Shown: piece after piece, positions 9,273 through 17,298 of the stretch
Layout: the number at the start of each line of letters is the position of its first letter
How positions within the stretch are numbered: position 1 is the stretch's first letter
Origin: Bacillota bacterium
GTDB lineage: Bacteria > Bacillota > Sulfobacillia > RBS10-35 > JAJYVN01
Assembly (NCBI GenBank): GCA_021803205.1
Contig: JAJZMB010000099.1
Coordinates: 1 to 64,000 of the forward strand
Reading direction: 5' to 3'
Length of the DNA: 64,000 nucleotides
Notes under the pieces: generated by a model
Told to the model about the DNA's origin: nothing
The model's database searches: none
The model's input: the letters and a program-made list of their open reading frames with translations, nothing else
Translations under genes and position numbers: made by a program

Positions 9273-9980
9273 TCAGGCACCGGCCCCCTGTCCCCGGACG
9301 CGCCCAGAGATGAGGCCGTCGCCAGAAGCGGGTTTCGGGGTGGTCATCTGGTGCACCCGCTCGGGAACAGCAACAGCCACCGGCGGGCCCCCGGCGGATC
9401 CAGCCCTCCACCGCCGTGCCTCGCAGAGGAAGTTGCTCAGCAGGTGCTTGCCCTCGGGCGTCAGGATCGACTCCGGGTGGAACTGCACACCCTCCACCGG
9501 GTGGCGCCGGTGCCGCAGACCCATGATCACCCCGTCCGGGCTGTCCGCCGTCACTTCGAGGTCCGCCGGCAGGTCCTGCCGCCGCACGCAGAGCGAGTGG
9601 TAGCGAGTCGCCGTGAATGGGTTCGGTACGCCCGCGTAAAGCGGGCCGCCCCCGTGCCGCACCTCGGACGTCTTGCCGTGCATCAACTGCGGCGCGAGTA
9701 CCACCGTCCCTCCGTACACCAGGCCGATGGCCTGATGCCCCAGGCAGACGCCGAGGAGCGGGATCTCCGGCCCCAGGGCTCGGATCAGGTCGCAGCAAAC
9801 GCCCGCGTCCTCCGGCCGGCCGGGCCCCGGGGAGATCACCACCGCATCCGGACCCATCTGCCGTACCTCATCCACTGTGACCCGGTCGTTGCGCCGCACC
9901 TCCGGCTCGGCGCCGAGCTCGGCGAGGTACTGCACCAGGTTGTAGGTGAAGGAATCGTAGTTGTCCACCACGAGGATCAA
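9273..9980 (-). CDS. trpG: Anthranilate synthase glutamine amidotransferase subunit
   Basis: TrpG hydrolyses glutamine and passes ammonia to TrpE. The 235-residue class I amidotransferase has the DNYDSFTYNLVQYL N-terminus, the PGPGRPEDAG oxyanion region, GVCLGHQAIG with nucleophile Cys79, and the HPESI catalytic His-Glu pair. It could also serve folate synthesis (PabA-type), as single-copy amidotransferases in many Firmicutes do. A ~40-residue Pro/Ala/Gly-rich tail follows the catalytic domain. Its ATG overlaps the trpE stop by four bases, and trpD follows only after a 538-base repeat-containing gap. Confidence 0.94.
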   Translation of the reverse strand: MILVVDNYDSFTYNLVQYLAELGAEPEVRRNDRVTVDEVRQMGPDAVVISPGPGRPEDAGVCCDLIRALGPEIPLLGVCLGHQAIGLVYGGTVVLAPQLMHGKTSEVRHGGGPLYAGVPNPFTATRYHSLCVRRQDLPADLEVTADSPDGVIMGLRHRRHPVEGVQFHPESILTPEGKHLLSNFLCEARRWRAGSAGGPPVAVAVPERVHQMTTPKPASGDGLISGRVRGQGAGA

Positions 9981-11584
9981 CGGCGCGGCCCCCCCTGCGC
10001 GGGATCTGCCGTCGCGGCGGCGGGCGCGCCCCCGCCGTTTACCGCCCGGCCGGCACCGGAGCCGGTGGGGCGGGTGTTGGAGGTGGTGCCGGCCGGTGCG
10101 GCTTCCACCGCCTCCAATGCCCGCAGCACCGCGGATGCTTTGTTCATAGCCTCCTGGTACTCCGCTGCGGGCTGCGAGTCATAGACGATGCCGCCGCCTG
10201 CCTGGACCGAGGCCACGCCGCCGCGGATCGCCAGGGTGCGAATGCAGATCGCCGTGTCGGCGTTGCCATCGAAACCGAAGTAGGCCACACAGCCCCCGTA
10301 CGGACCACGCCGGCACGGCTCCAGCGCGGCGATGATCTCCATCGCCCGCACCTTGGGCGCGCCGGTGAGGGTGCCGGCAGGAAAGCAGGCCCCTAATGCG
10401 GCGAAGGCATCCATGCCGGGCCGCAGCCGGCCCCGCACGCCGGAGACGAGGTGCATGACGTGGGAGAAGCGCTCGACCTTGAATTGGTCCGGCACCCGCA
10501 CCGTGCCCGCCGCCGCGACCCGTCCGATGTCGTTGCGTCCGAGGTCCACCAGCATCACATGCTCGGCGCGTTCTTTGGGGTCGGCGCGGAGCTCGGCCTC
10601 CAGCGCGGTGTCCTCCTGCGGCGTCGCCCCCCGCGGGCGCGTACCGGCGATGGGGCGCGTCTCGACCTCCCCGTCCTGCACGCGCACCAGCATCTCCGGC
10701 GAGGCACCCACCAGACGGTTGGGGCCGAAGTCGAGGAAGAACATGTAGGGTGACGGGTTGAGGCTGCGCAGCACGCGGTAGACATGCAGCGGATCACCGG
10801 CGAACGGCCGGGAGAGCCGCTGACTGAGGACCACCTGGAAAATATCGCCTACGCGGATGTGCTCGCGGGCCGCGGCGACCATGCGGGCATGGTCGCCGCG
10901 CGTCATGTTTGCCCGGCCGGTGGTGGGCCCGGGAGCCGGCAGGGCGAGCGGGGGCATCTCCGGCATGGGCCGCGCCAGCGCGGCACGCACATCCGCGATG
11001 GCCTCCACCGCCCGGCGGTAGGCCGCAGCGGCCGGCAGGCCGCCCGGGACATCGCCCACGCGCGCGCTGTGCACGATGAGCAGCCGATGGCGGAAGTGGT
11101 CGATGACCACCACCTGCTCGGCGATGACGAATTCCGCCTCCGGCCAGCCGCTACCGTCATCCGGCAGCCGCGGCACGTGCTCCAGATGGTGGATCAACTC
11201 GTAGCCAAAGTAGCCCACCGCGCCGCCCCAGAAGGGCGGCAGCCCGGACGGCGCCGACGGGACGAAGCGGCCGAGGAGGTCGCGCAGCGTGGACAGGGGG
11301 CTCCCTGTGCGCACATCCCGTACATCGCCCACCCGGAGCCGCACCTCGACCGCGTCCGCCTGCAGGTGGGCGAATGGACGCAAGCCGATGAAGGAATAGC
11401 GGCCGAAGCGACCCTCCTGCTCCGCGCTCTCCAGCAGATACGGCGCCCCGAGCGGCCGGAGCTTGATCAGGAGGCTGATCGGGGTCTCCAGGTCGGAGAC
11501 GCCCTCCCAGACCACCGGGACCACACTCCCGGATCCGGCCAGCTTCAGGAACCCGTCCGCGTCGGGACGCAGGTCCGTCGCCAT
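9977..11584 (-). CDS. trpE: Anthranilate synthase component I
   Basis: TrpE makes anthranilate from chorismate using ammonia from TrpG. Residues about 30-180 form the N-terminal domain with LLESAEQEGRFGRYSFIG, whose LLES-type element is the usual tryptophan feedback site. The chorismate-binding domain follows, with DLGRNDIGRV, GTLTGAPKVRAMEII and QAGGGIVYDS. A ~40-residue low-complexity Ala/Gly/Pro tail ends the 535-residue protein. The ATG at 11584 follows a G-rich ribosome binding site. It is the first gene of trpEGDCFB and lies directly behind a T-box leader. Confidence 0.95.
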   Translation of the reverse strand: MATDLRPDADGFLKLAGSGSVVPVVWEGVSDLETPISLLIKLRPLGAPYLLESAEQEGRFGRYSFIGLRPFAHLQADAVEVRLRVGDVRDVRTGSPLSTLRDLLGRFVPSAPSGLPPFWGGAVGYFGYELIHHLEHVPRLPDDGSGWPEAEFVIAEQVVVIDHFRHRLLIVHSARVGDVPGGLPAAAAYRRAVEAIADVRAALARPMPEMPPLALPAPGPTTGRANMTRGDHARMVAAAREHIRVGDIFQVVLSQRLSRPFAGDPLHVYRVLRSLNPSPYMFFLDFGPNRLVGASPEMLVRVQDGEVETRPIAGTRPRGATPQEDTALEAELRADPKERAEHVMLVDLGRNDIGRVAAAGTVRVPDQFKVERFSHVMHLVSGVRGRLRPGMDAFAALGACFPAGTLTGAPKVRAMEIIAALEPCRRGPYGGCVAYFGFDGNADTAICIRTLAIRGGVASVQAGGGIVYDSQPAAEYQEAMNKASAVLRALEAVEAAPAGTTSNTRPTGSGAGRAVNGGGAPAAATADPAQGGPRR

Positions 11585-11632
11585 CGTCCCCCCCTCCCCC
11601 CTTCAGGCCCCTCTCGGCCCGCCGCGGAAAAC

Positions 11633-11925
11633 AAAAAAACCCTCCACCCCCGTTCGGGGCGAAAGGTCTCGCGGTGCCACCCGTCTTCGCTCCGCCCCGC
11701 GCCCTTGCGCGACAATCGCAGCGGATCGAACTTTACAGGCACCTTCTCCCGCGCATGGACAAGAGAGCCGATGCCGTCGCCCGCTATCGGGGGCGGACCG
11801 CCAACCCATTGTTCCGGGCCGGTCGCTTGGAGGGCCATTTCGGTCGGACCGCCGCGCCGAGCTCCCACTGCCCCCGGCTCGCTGGGCGGGCATGTGCCGC
11901 CTACTTCTCCTCCGCATCGCGCTAC
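11633..11925 (-). promoter_or_regulatory. Tryptophan-specific T-box leader
   Basis: T-box RNAs sense uncharged tRNA and switch between terminator and antiterminator. On the minus strand this leader contains the conserved antiterminator motif GGGTGGCACCGCGAGA (11677-11692 region), followed by a G/C hairpin (CGCCCCGAACGGGGGTGGAGGG) that runs into seven T (11633-11639): an intrinsic terminator. Further upstream is a stem I-like region with GGAGAAGTAGGC and a distal GCAGTGGGAGCTC loop, and GACCGAAATGGCCC, which places TGG (CCA on the plus strand, 11835-11837) as specifier codon. TGG matches tRNA-Trp and the downstream trp genes. The motif assignments are from the sequence; the specifier call is inferred from its position. 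Confidence 0.88.
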
Positions 11926-11929
11926 AATA

Positions 11930-11959
11930 ACGGTAGCAAAGGGGGGGCGGCGGTGTCAA
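11930..11959 (-). promoter_or_regulatory. Promoter of the trp operon
   Basis: Reading the minus strand, TTGACA (plus coordinates 11954-11959) is followed after 18 bases by TACCGT (11930-11935), itself preceded by TGC as an extended -10 element. The spacer contains seven C (G7 on the plus strand, 11941-11947). The T-box leader begins just downstream. Confidence 0.6.
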
Positions 11960-11998
11960 GGGGCGCTGGGGGGGGGCAGCGCACCTTGGCCGCAGCCG

Positions 11999-12180
11999 CT
12001 AGTGGCGCGTGGATCAAGTTCTGACCGTCGTCAACGCAACGGCACCGCCTCGAGGTGGCGGTCGCGACTGTTACGGCCCAAGTGGAGGGCGTCGCATCCG
12101 CCAGTGGCGCCAGGACTTGAGCGGCATACTGTTGCCCGCGCTCGACACAGCGAGACAAAACTTGCTGGACGCGCCACTAG
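11999..12180. mobile_element. Miniature inverted-repeat element A, flanked by CTAG
   Basis: A 182-bp unit bounded by CTAG at 11999-12002 and 12177-12180. Inside each CTAG lies an inverted end: TGGCGCGTGGATCAAGTT on the left and TGGCGCGTCCAGCAAGTT (reverse complement) on the right. They match at 15 of 18 positions. It holds no plausible gene. The layout fits a non-autonomous (MITE-like) insertion with CTAG as duplicated target. It lies just upstream of the trp promoter and immediately abuts element B. Confidence 0.6.
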
Positions 12181-12347
12181 TACTGCCCTCCGCACTGGTA
12201 GCAGTTGGCGCCGGCGACGGTCCGGAACATTGGCTCAGCGATCGGAAAGACGGCCCCAACGGGTGTGAACGGACGGGCAGACCCGCTTCGCCGCTTCATG
12301 AGCCCCCACCTCGACCCAGGCCTTACCAGTGCGGAGGACAGTACTAG
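12177..12347. mobile_element. Miniature inverted-repeat element B, flanked by CTAG
   Basis: A 171-bp unit sharing the CTAG at 12177-12180 with element A and ending in CTAG at 12344-12347. Its ends are TACTGCCCTCCGCACTGGTA (left) and TACCAGTGCGGAGGACAGTA (right), 19 of 20 matching as inverted repeats. No transposase is encoded. The right CTAG contains the TAG stop codon of amt on the minus strand, so insertion at this site leaves the gene intact. A 4-base YTAR target is, from memory, what IS701-family transposases use; that link is inference. Confidence 0.65.
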
Positions 12348-13681
12348 GACGCCGTCTCGCTCGCCATCCCCACCATGTCCATCCCCACCACGGCCCCTGC
12401 TCCCGCGTCGGCCTCGACCCCGCTGTGGATACGCCACGCGACATCCAGACCCACCGCCTCGTCCTCCGCCGAGACCCGGATGCCGACCGTGGCCGCCAGG
12501 GCCTTGAAGCAGAGCCAGGTTGCGCCGAAACCCCATACGGAGAGCGCGGCCAATCCGAGCGCCTGGACCCCGAGCAGGTGCAGTCCGCCGCCGGAGAACA
12601 GCCCGCCCTGAGTCGCGAACAACCCGACGGCCAGTACCCCCCAGGCACCGTTGAAGCCGTGCACCGCGACCGCCCCGACGGGATCGTCCACGCGCCAGCG
12701 CTCCACCAGCGGGAAAGCGATGTTCACGACCACCCCGGCGGTGGCGCCGATCAGCACGGCAGACAACGGCGAGACGAAGGCGCAACCGGCGGTGATGGCC
12801 ACCAGACCGGCCAGCCCGCCGTTCATAGCCATGGGCGCGTCGCAGCGTTCGCTGTGCAGCAGCGGCCAGACGAAGCCGACCAGCCCGCCTGCCGCAGCCG
12901 CCAGTTGGGTATTGACCGCCACCAGCCCAAGTGCCGGCGCCGTCGCGGAAAGGGTGCTGCCGGTGTTGAACCCGAACCAGCCGAACCAGAGGATGAAACA
13001 CCCTGCCGCGGCCAGCGTCAGGCTGGCCGGACTGGTGGACACCGATCCGGTCCAGCGCCCGCGCCGACTGCCGAGCACCAGTGCCGCCGCCAGGGCGGAC
13101 CAGCCGCCCACTGCATGCACCACACCGGAACCCGCGAAGTCGCGCATTCCGAGCTTGTCGAGCCACCCGCCGCCCCAGACCCAGTGGCCGGAGATCGGGT
13201 AGATCACGGCGCACATCACCAGGACATAGAGCAGGTATGCCCGCGGACGCATCCGCTCGGCCACCGCGCCGGAGACGATGGAAATGGCGGCGACGGCGAA
13301 CGCCGCCTGAAAGAGCCAGAAGGCGTACGGCGAGAGGGCGTTGGGTAGCAGGGGGATGGCGCCGTGCAGCAAAAAGCCGCTGGTGCCGAAGAGCCCGGCC
13401 CGGTCGGCCCCATACATCAGGCCGAACCCGACAAACCAGAACGCCAGGCTGCCGGCGGTCAGATCCATCCAAACCTTGAGAATGATGCTGCCCATATTCT
13501 TGGTCTGGACGAATCCAGCCTCGAGGAGCCCGAAGCCCCCCTCCATGAAGATCACCAGAGCAGCGGCGAGCACCACCCAGACATTGTTCAAGCCCTCGGC
13601 CAGCGCCGCCAACAACCCCACCTCCGAGCCCCGACAGCGGCGGGGCCCGGCGCTGGCCGGAACCACAACCGCACACGTCAC
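12344..13681 (-). CDS. amt: Ammonium transporter, Amt family
   Basis: Amt proteins are trimeric membrane channels for ammonium uptake. The 445-residue sequence has about eleven hydrophobic segments, the early IFMEGGFGLLEAGFVQTKN signature, and both pore histidines in context: SGVVHAVGGWSAL and AVHGFNGAWGVL. GHWVWGGGW and WFGWFGFNTGS are further family landmarks. The GTG at 13681 is the longest start; a GTG about 20 codons later (before GLLAALAEGLNN) would also suit the fold. It stands alone, without an adjacent PII (glnK) gene. A GlnR/TnrA-type palindrome lies about 55 bases upstream. The stop codon coincides with the CTAG bordering mobile element B. Confidence 0.93.
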   Translation of the reverse strand: MTCAVVVPASAGPRRCRGSEVGLLAALAEGLNNVWVVLAAALVIFMEGGFGLLEAGFVQTKNMGSIILKVWMDLTAGSLAFWFVGFGLMYGADRAGLFGTSGFLLHGAIPLLPNALSPYAFWLFQAAFAVAAISIVSGAVAERMRPRAYLLYVLVMCAVIYPISGHWVWGGGWLDKLGMRDFAGSGVVHAVGGWSALAAALVLGSRRGRWTGSVSTSPASLTLAAAGCFILWFGWFGFNTGSTLSATAPALGLVAVNTQLAAAAGGLVGFVWPLLHSERCDAPMAMNGGLAGLVAITAGCAFVSPLSAVLIGATAGVVVNIAFPLVERWRVDDPVGAVAVHGFNGAWGVLAVGLFATQGGLFSGGGLHLLGVQALGLAALSVWGFGATWLCFKALAATVGIRVSAEDEAVGLDVAWRIHSGVEADAGAGAVVGMDMVGMASETAS

Positions 13682-13735
13682 TGACGGCGACGGTACGGTC
13701 TCGCCCAGATTGGGGCCAAATATGTGTCATGAAGT

Positions 13736-13752
13736 TGTCAGGCAACCTAACA
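13736..13752. promoter_or_regulatory. GlnR/TnrA-type operator upstream of amt
   Basis: The sequence TGTCAGGCAACCTAACA is a perfect match to the TGTNA-N7-TNACA dyad recognised by GlnR and TnrA in Bacillota. It sits 55-71 bases before the amt start, where a nitrogen regulator would be expected. Which regulator binds is inference. Confidence 0.6.
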
Positions 13753-13963
13753 AGGATCTTGGGCGCTGAAGGCTTTGTGCGGAGCGGAGGAGAAGGTCGC
13801 GGCTGCCTGTTATCTTGTCAGCCAACAGAACACGGATTGGACGGCGGTGAGCGGAGAGGCTCAGAGCGATCCCGGCGTCAGGGCGGCATGGCCGGTCGTC
13901 TCCTGCGGATCACAACGGTCGGTCCAAGAACAGCTGATGCCCGGCGGACCTCAGGCCAGAGCC

Positions 13964-14000
13964 TGCGGGGGTAAGGTGGCGACGCCGCCCTACCCCCGCA
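13964..14000. terminator. Hairpin at the 3' end of recG
   Basis: CTGCGGGGGTA and TACCCCCGCAG form an 11-bp perfect stem around a GC-rich loop that can itself pair. The recG stop codon lies within the right arm. No T-run follows. The rest of 13682-13989 contains the amt operator and an unconvincing 81-codon frame. Confidence 0.45.
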
Positions 14001-16266
14001 GCCGCCCGAACAGGGCCTCCACGGCCACGCGCAGGTATGTGTGCTCCGGCGCCTGCAGCAGCGGGTCCTCCGCCAGCAGCGTGCGCGCCGCGTCCCGGGC
14101 CTCCTGCAGCAAGCCGCCGTCCCGCGCCGGATCGGCGAGGGCCAATTCCGGCAAGCCATGCTGGCGCGTACCCAGCACCTCCCCGGGACCACGCTGGCGC
14201 AGATCCTCCTCGGCGATGGCGAACCCATCCGACGTGCGGGTCAGCACCTCCAGCCGCTGCGGCGACCCTCGCGCGATCAGGATGCAGTAGGAGGTATGCG
14301 GCCCCCGGCCGACGCGCCCGCGCAGTTGGTGCAACTGGGCCAAGCCGAAGCGGTCGGCGTCCTCGATGACAATCGCCGCGGCGTTGGGCACGTCCACTCC
14401 TACCTCGATGACGGTCGTCGCGACTAGGAGCCCGATCTCGCCGGCGACGAAGCGCGACATGACCTCCTCCTTGACCGCCGGGGGCATCCGCCCGTGCAGC
14501 AACCCGACCCGGACGTCCGGCATCGCTGCTGCCAGCCGCTGCGCAAAGGACTCGGCGGCGGCGGCCTCCTCCCCCTCCGACGGGGGCAGCCCGTCCTCGA
14601 TGCCGTCGATGTCGTCTTCCGTCGGCGTCTGGGCCGCGATGAGCGGGCAGACGACGAAGGCCTGACGGCCGCCGCGCACCAGATCGCGGACGAATGCGTA
14701 CACCCGCTCGCGGCTCGCCGGCGGACGGGTGAAAGTGCGCACGGGCCGGCGACCCGGCGGCAGGGCGTCGATGAGCGACACATCCAGGTCCCCATACAGG
14801 GTCATGGCCAGCGTGCGCGGGATTGGCGTGGCGGTGAGCACTAAGACGTCCGGACAGCGTCCCTTCGCCGCCAGCGCGTCGCGCTGGCGGACCCCGAAAC
14901 GGTGCTGTTCATCGGTGACGGCCAGACCGAGAGAGGCGAAGCGCACGTCCGGCTCGAGGAGGGCGTGCGTGCCGACCAGGACCGCGACGTTCCCGGCCGC
15001 CAGGTCAGCCACCAGCCGCCGGCGCGCGGCACGCGGGGTGGATCCGGTGAGCAATTCCACACGGCACAGCGAACCGTACAGACGACGCAGCGACAGCAGG
15101 TGCTGCTCGGCGAGGATCTCCGTCGGGGCGAGCAACGCCGCCTGATGCCCGCCTTCCGCGGCCCGGAGCATAGCCGCGGCGGCCACGACCGTCTTGCCGG
15201 AACCCACGTCGCCCTGCACCAGGCGGTACATCGGCCTCTCCTGAGCCAGGTCAAGGTCGATCTCCCGCAGCACGCGGCGCTGCGCCCCGGTCAGGGGGAA
15301 GGGCAGGGCGGCCAGAAAGCACGACGTGAGCGCGCCCGGCGGAGCCGTGCGGAACCCGCGCACAGCCCCCGCCCGTTCGCGGCGCCGGATCAACAGCCCC
15401 ACCTGCAGATGGAAGATCTCCTCGAAGACGACGGCTCGTCGCGCCTGCTCCAGTTCGGCAGCGGAGGACGGTAGATGCACGCCGCGCCACGCCGTGGCCG
15501 CCGGCACCAGCCCGAGTCGCGCGCGGACACCGGCCGGAACCGTATCCGGGATGAACTCGGCGTACCCGCGCACCGCAGCGTGCACAAGCGTGCGCAGCGT
15601 ACGCTGCGCAAGGCCCGCGACCGCCGGATAGACGGGCAGCAGATCGCCCCCCCGCGCGGGGTCGCCGGGGGTGGCCGCACGGTCGGCGCGCACCACCTCC
15701 ACCTCGGCGGAGCGGAAGGCGAGACCTCCGCCGCGGTCGGGCGCCACGCGCCCGTGCAGCAGGAGCCTGGCACCGGGCGCCACTACCCGTCGCAGATATC
15801 CCTGGTTGAACCAAACGGCGCGCAGGACCACGTCCCCGTCGGCGATCCGCGCCTGGAGCAGGGATAGACCCGGACGCGGCCGGCTCTCGCGCACGTCCAG
15901 GACCGTGACGCAGGCGCTGTAGGTTCCCGGTTCCCGGATCTCCCCGAGGCGCACCGCTCGGCTGCGGTCCTCATGTCGGCGGGGCAGATGACGGAGCACC
16001 TGTTCAACGGTGCGCAAACCAGCTGCGCCGAGTTGGCGGCCGCGAGTTGCGCCGACCCCGGGCAGCGCGGCGGCGGGGATGGCCAGCGCCGGCCAGGCCG
16101 CGGGCGGGCCGGCGGGGGGGGATGCCCCGAGATCGTCGGTCCGCGCACCGGAGACGATCGGCGTAGCCGCATCGGCAGCCTGCGCCGCGCCCGCGCCGCG
16201 CCCACTAGTTCCGGACGGCGCGGACGCATCAGGCGCACCGGTCCGTCGGCCGGAGGGCGCTACCAT
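13990..16266 (-). CDS. recG: ATP-dependent DNA helicase RecG
   Basis: RecG remodels stalled replication forks and branched recombination intermediates. The 758-residue protein has an N-terminal wedge (OB-fold) domain at about residues 80-260 after a low-complexity start, then two helicase domains: QGDVGSGKT (Walker A), LAPTEILAEQH, GTHALLE, DEQHRFGVRQR (DEQH box), LTATPIPRTLA, GLLHGRMPP, ATTVIEVGVDVPNA and LRGRVGRG. The start ATG at 16266 shares one base with the upstream stop (TGATG), so translation is coupled to the Asp23-family gene. This asp23-recG order is common in Firmicutes. Confidence 0.94.
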   Translation of the reverse strand: MVAPSGRRTGAPDASAPSGTSGRGAGAAQAADAATPIVSGARTDDLGASPPAGPPAAWPALAIPAAALPGVGATRGRQLGAAGLRTVEQVLRHLPRRHEDRSRAVRLGEIREPGTYSACVTVLDVRESRPRPGLSLLQARIADGDVVLRAVWFNQGYLRRVVAPGARLLLHGRVAPDRGGGLAFRSAEVEVVRADRAATPGDPARGGDLLPVYPAVAGLAQRTLRTLVHAAVRGYAEFIPDTVPAGVRARLGLVPAATAWRGVHLPSSAAELEQARRAVVFEEIFHLQVGLLIRRRERAGAVRGFRTAPPGALTSCFLAALPFPLTGAQRRVLREIDLDLAQERPMYRLVQGDVGSGKTVVAAAAMLRAAEGGHQAALLAPTEILAEQHLLSLRRLYGSLCRVELLTGSTPRAARRRLVADLAAGNVAVLVGTHALLEPDVRFASLGLAVTDEQHRFGVRQRDALAAKGRCPDVLVLTATPIPRTLAMTLYGDLDVSLIDALPPGRRPVRTFTRPPASRERVYAFVRDLVRGGRQAFVVCPLIAAQTPTEDDIDGIEDGLPPSEGEEAAAAESFAQRLAAAMPDVRVGLLHGRMPPAVKEEVMSRFVAGEIGLLVATTVIEVGVDVPNAAAIVIEDADRFGLAQLHQLRGRVGRGPHTSYCILIARGSPQRLEVLTRTSDGFAIAEEDLRQRGPGEVLGTRQHGLPELALADPARDGGLLQEARDAARTLLAEDPLLQAPEHTYLRVAVEALFGRLRG

Positions 16267-16820
16267 CAGTGCGCGTCCCCGCCGGCGACCCCGGGCGCCG
16301 CGGCGATGGGGTGGCCGGTGAGCGGTCCGCTGGCGTCCCGTCGGATGTGGGCAAGGAGTTCCGGGCCCGCAGCGGCGCTCTGGCCAGGACGGGGCAGCGG
16401 GATCGCCCGCACATCGACCACCCGCACGTCGATGTGATCGGGCGGAAACCCGGCCGTGCGGCGTATGTCCTCTGCCACCGCGTGAGCCACGGCGCGACAA
16501 ACCTCGGCGATGCGCGCGCCGAAGACCACGACGATGTCCACACTGACGCGACAGTGCTCACCGTCCAGGTCGATCTCCGCTGTGCCTGCCTCCCGTGGCT
16601 CACGCGCTGCCGGAGGATCCCGCAGCCACCGGGCCAGTTCCTCCTGCAGGCGCCGGGGCACGGTCGCCGCGACTCCGGGGCAGCGCAGGGCGGCGTGGCC
16701 GGCAATCGCCGCCAGTGCCGCTTCCGTGAGGATCAGGCTGCCCTCCGCCGTTACGATCTCGCGCAACAGCCGCACCTTCCCCCTGCCGCAAGCGGCCGAT
16801 CTCCGTCCCCTGCGGGTCAT
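16266..16820 (-). CDS. Asp23/Gls24-family envelope stress protein
   Basis: A 184-residue member of the Asp23 (DUF322) family, whose members are membrane-associated or cytosolic proteins tied to envelope homeostasis. The family pattern is visible in EGSLILTEAALAAIAGHAAL followed by CPGV, then VSVDIVVVFGARIAEVCRAV and DHIDVRVVDVRAIP. A GTG at 16775 is an alternative start closer to the family N-terminus. The protein has an extra ~40-residue C-terminal tail. It is the upstream partner of recG. On the minus strand TATGCTACCAT at about 16846-16856 looks like an extended -10 promoter element about 30 bases before the start. Confidence 0.8.
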   Translation of the reverse strand: MTRRGRRSAACGRGKVRLLREIVTAEGSLILTEAALAAIAGHAALRCPGVAATVPRRLQEELARWLRDPPAAREPREAGTAEIDLDGEHCRVSVDIVVVFGARIAEVCRAVAHAVAEDIRRTAGFPPDHIDVRVVDVRAIPLPRPGQSAAAGPELLAHIRRDASGPLTGHPIAAAPGVAGGDAH

Positions 16821-17021
16821 GGCCTTGCCGCTTCCCGCAGGGGCATGGTAGCATATCCTTAGCGGTTGTTTTTCCTGCCGCAGTGTAGTTGTGCACTTAT
16901 CCGGCGCGGTTGTGGTCCGGGCCGGGATGGGTCAGTCGCCGGCAGGCTGGGGTGCACCGCGGATCGGAATGGCGCGCGTCCGCAGCCGCTGAGTTCCGGC
17001 GTGAAGGGTGTGGATGCGGGG

Positions 17022-17210
17022 ATGTCCCAACGTTGTGATCTCTGCGGCAAGGGCCCGGCGACGGGTCATGCCGTCAGCCATTCCAACATCAAGAATCTGC
17101 GGCGCTTCGAGCCGAACCTGCAGAGGATCCGGTTGGAAGTGGACGGCAGGCAGCGCCGGTTGCGGGTATGCACGCGGTGCCTGCGCACCAGCCGGAAGGA
17201 ACGGGCCTGA
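17022..17210 (+). CDS. rpmB: Large ribosomal subunit protein bL28
   Basis: A 62-residue L28 with the typical N-terminal [18 protein letters not shown] and central [13 protein letters not shown]. It is the zinc-binding version, with CDLC near the start and CTRC near the end, expected to coordinate one zinc ion on the 50S subunit. The ATG at 17022 is chosen because CxxC normally lies a few residues from the N-terminus. It is divergent from asp23-recG and monocistronic, ending at a strong hairpin. Confidence 0.93.
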   Translation: MSQRCDLCGKGPATGHAVSHSNIKNLRRFEPNLQRIRLEVDGRQRRLRVCTRCLRTSRKERA

Positions 17211-17237
17211 CCCGGCGGCGGATACACGGTCAGGCCA

Positions 17238-17280
17238 AAGCATGGGGGAGGCCCGCATCCGGCGGCCTCCCCCATGCTTT
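17238..17280. terminator. Bidirectional terminator between rpmB and hslO
   Basis: AAAGCATGGGGGAGGCC pairs perfectly with GGCCTCCCCCATGCTTT across a ten-base loop, giving a 17-bp stem symmetric between two convergent genes. The A/T-rich outer ends provide a short U-run in both directions. Confidence 0.8.
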
Positions 17281-17298
17281 GCTTCACACGCACGCAGA

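Noticed and set aside
13729-13974. Open frame of 81 codons ending in the recG hairpin
   Set aside because: It has no ribosome binding site, spans the GlnR-type operator and has Gly/Arg/Ser-rich chance-like composition.
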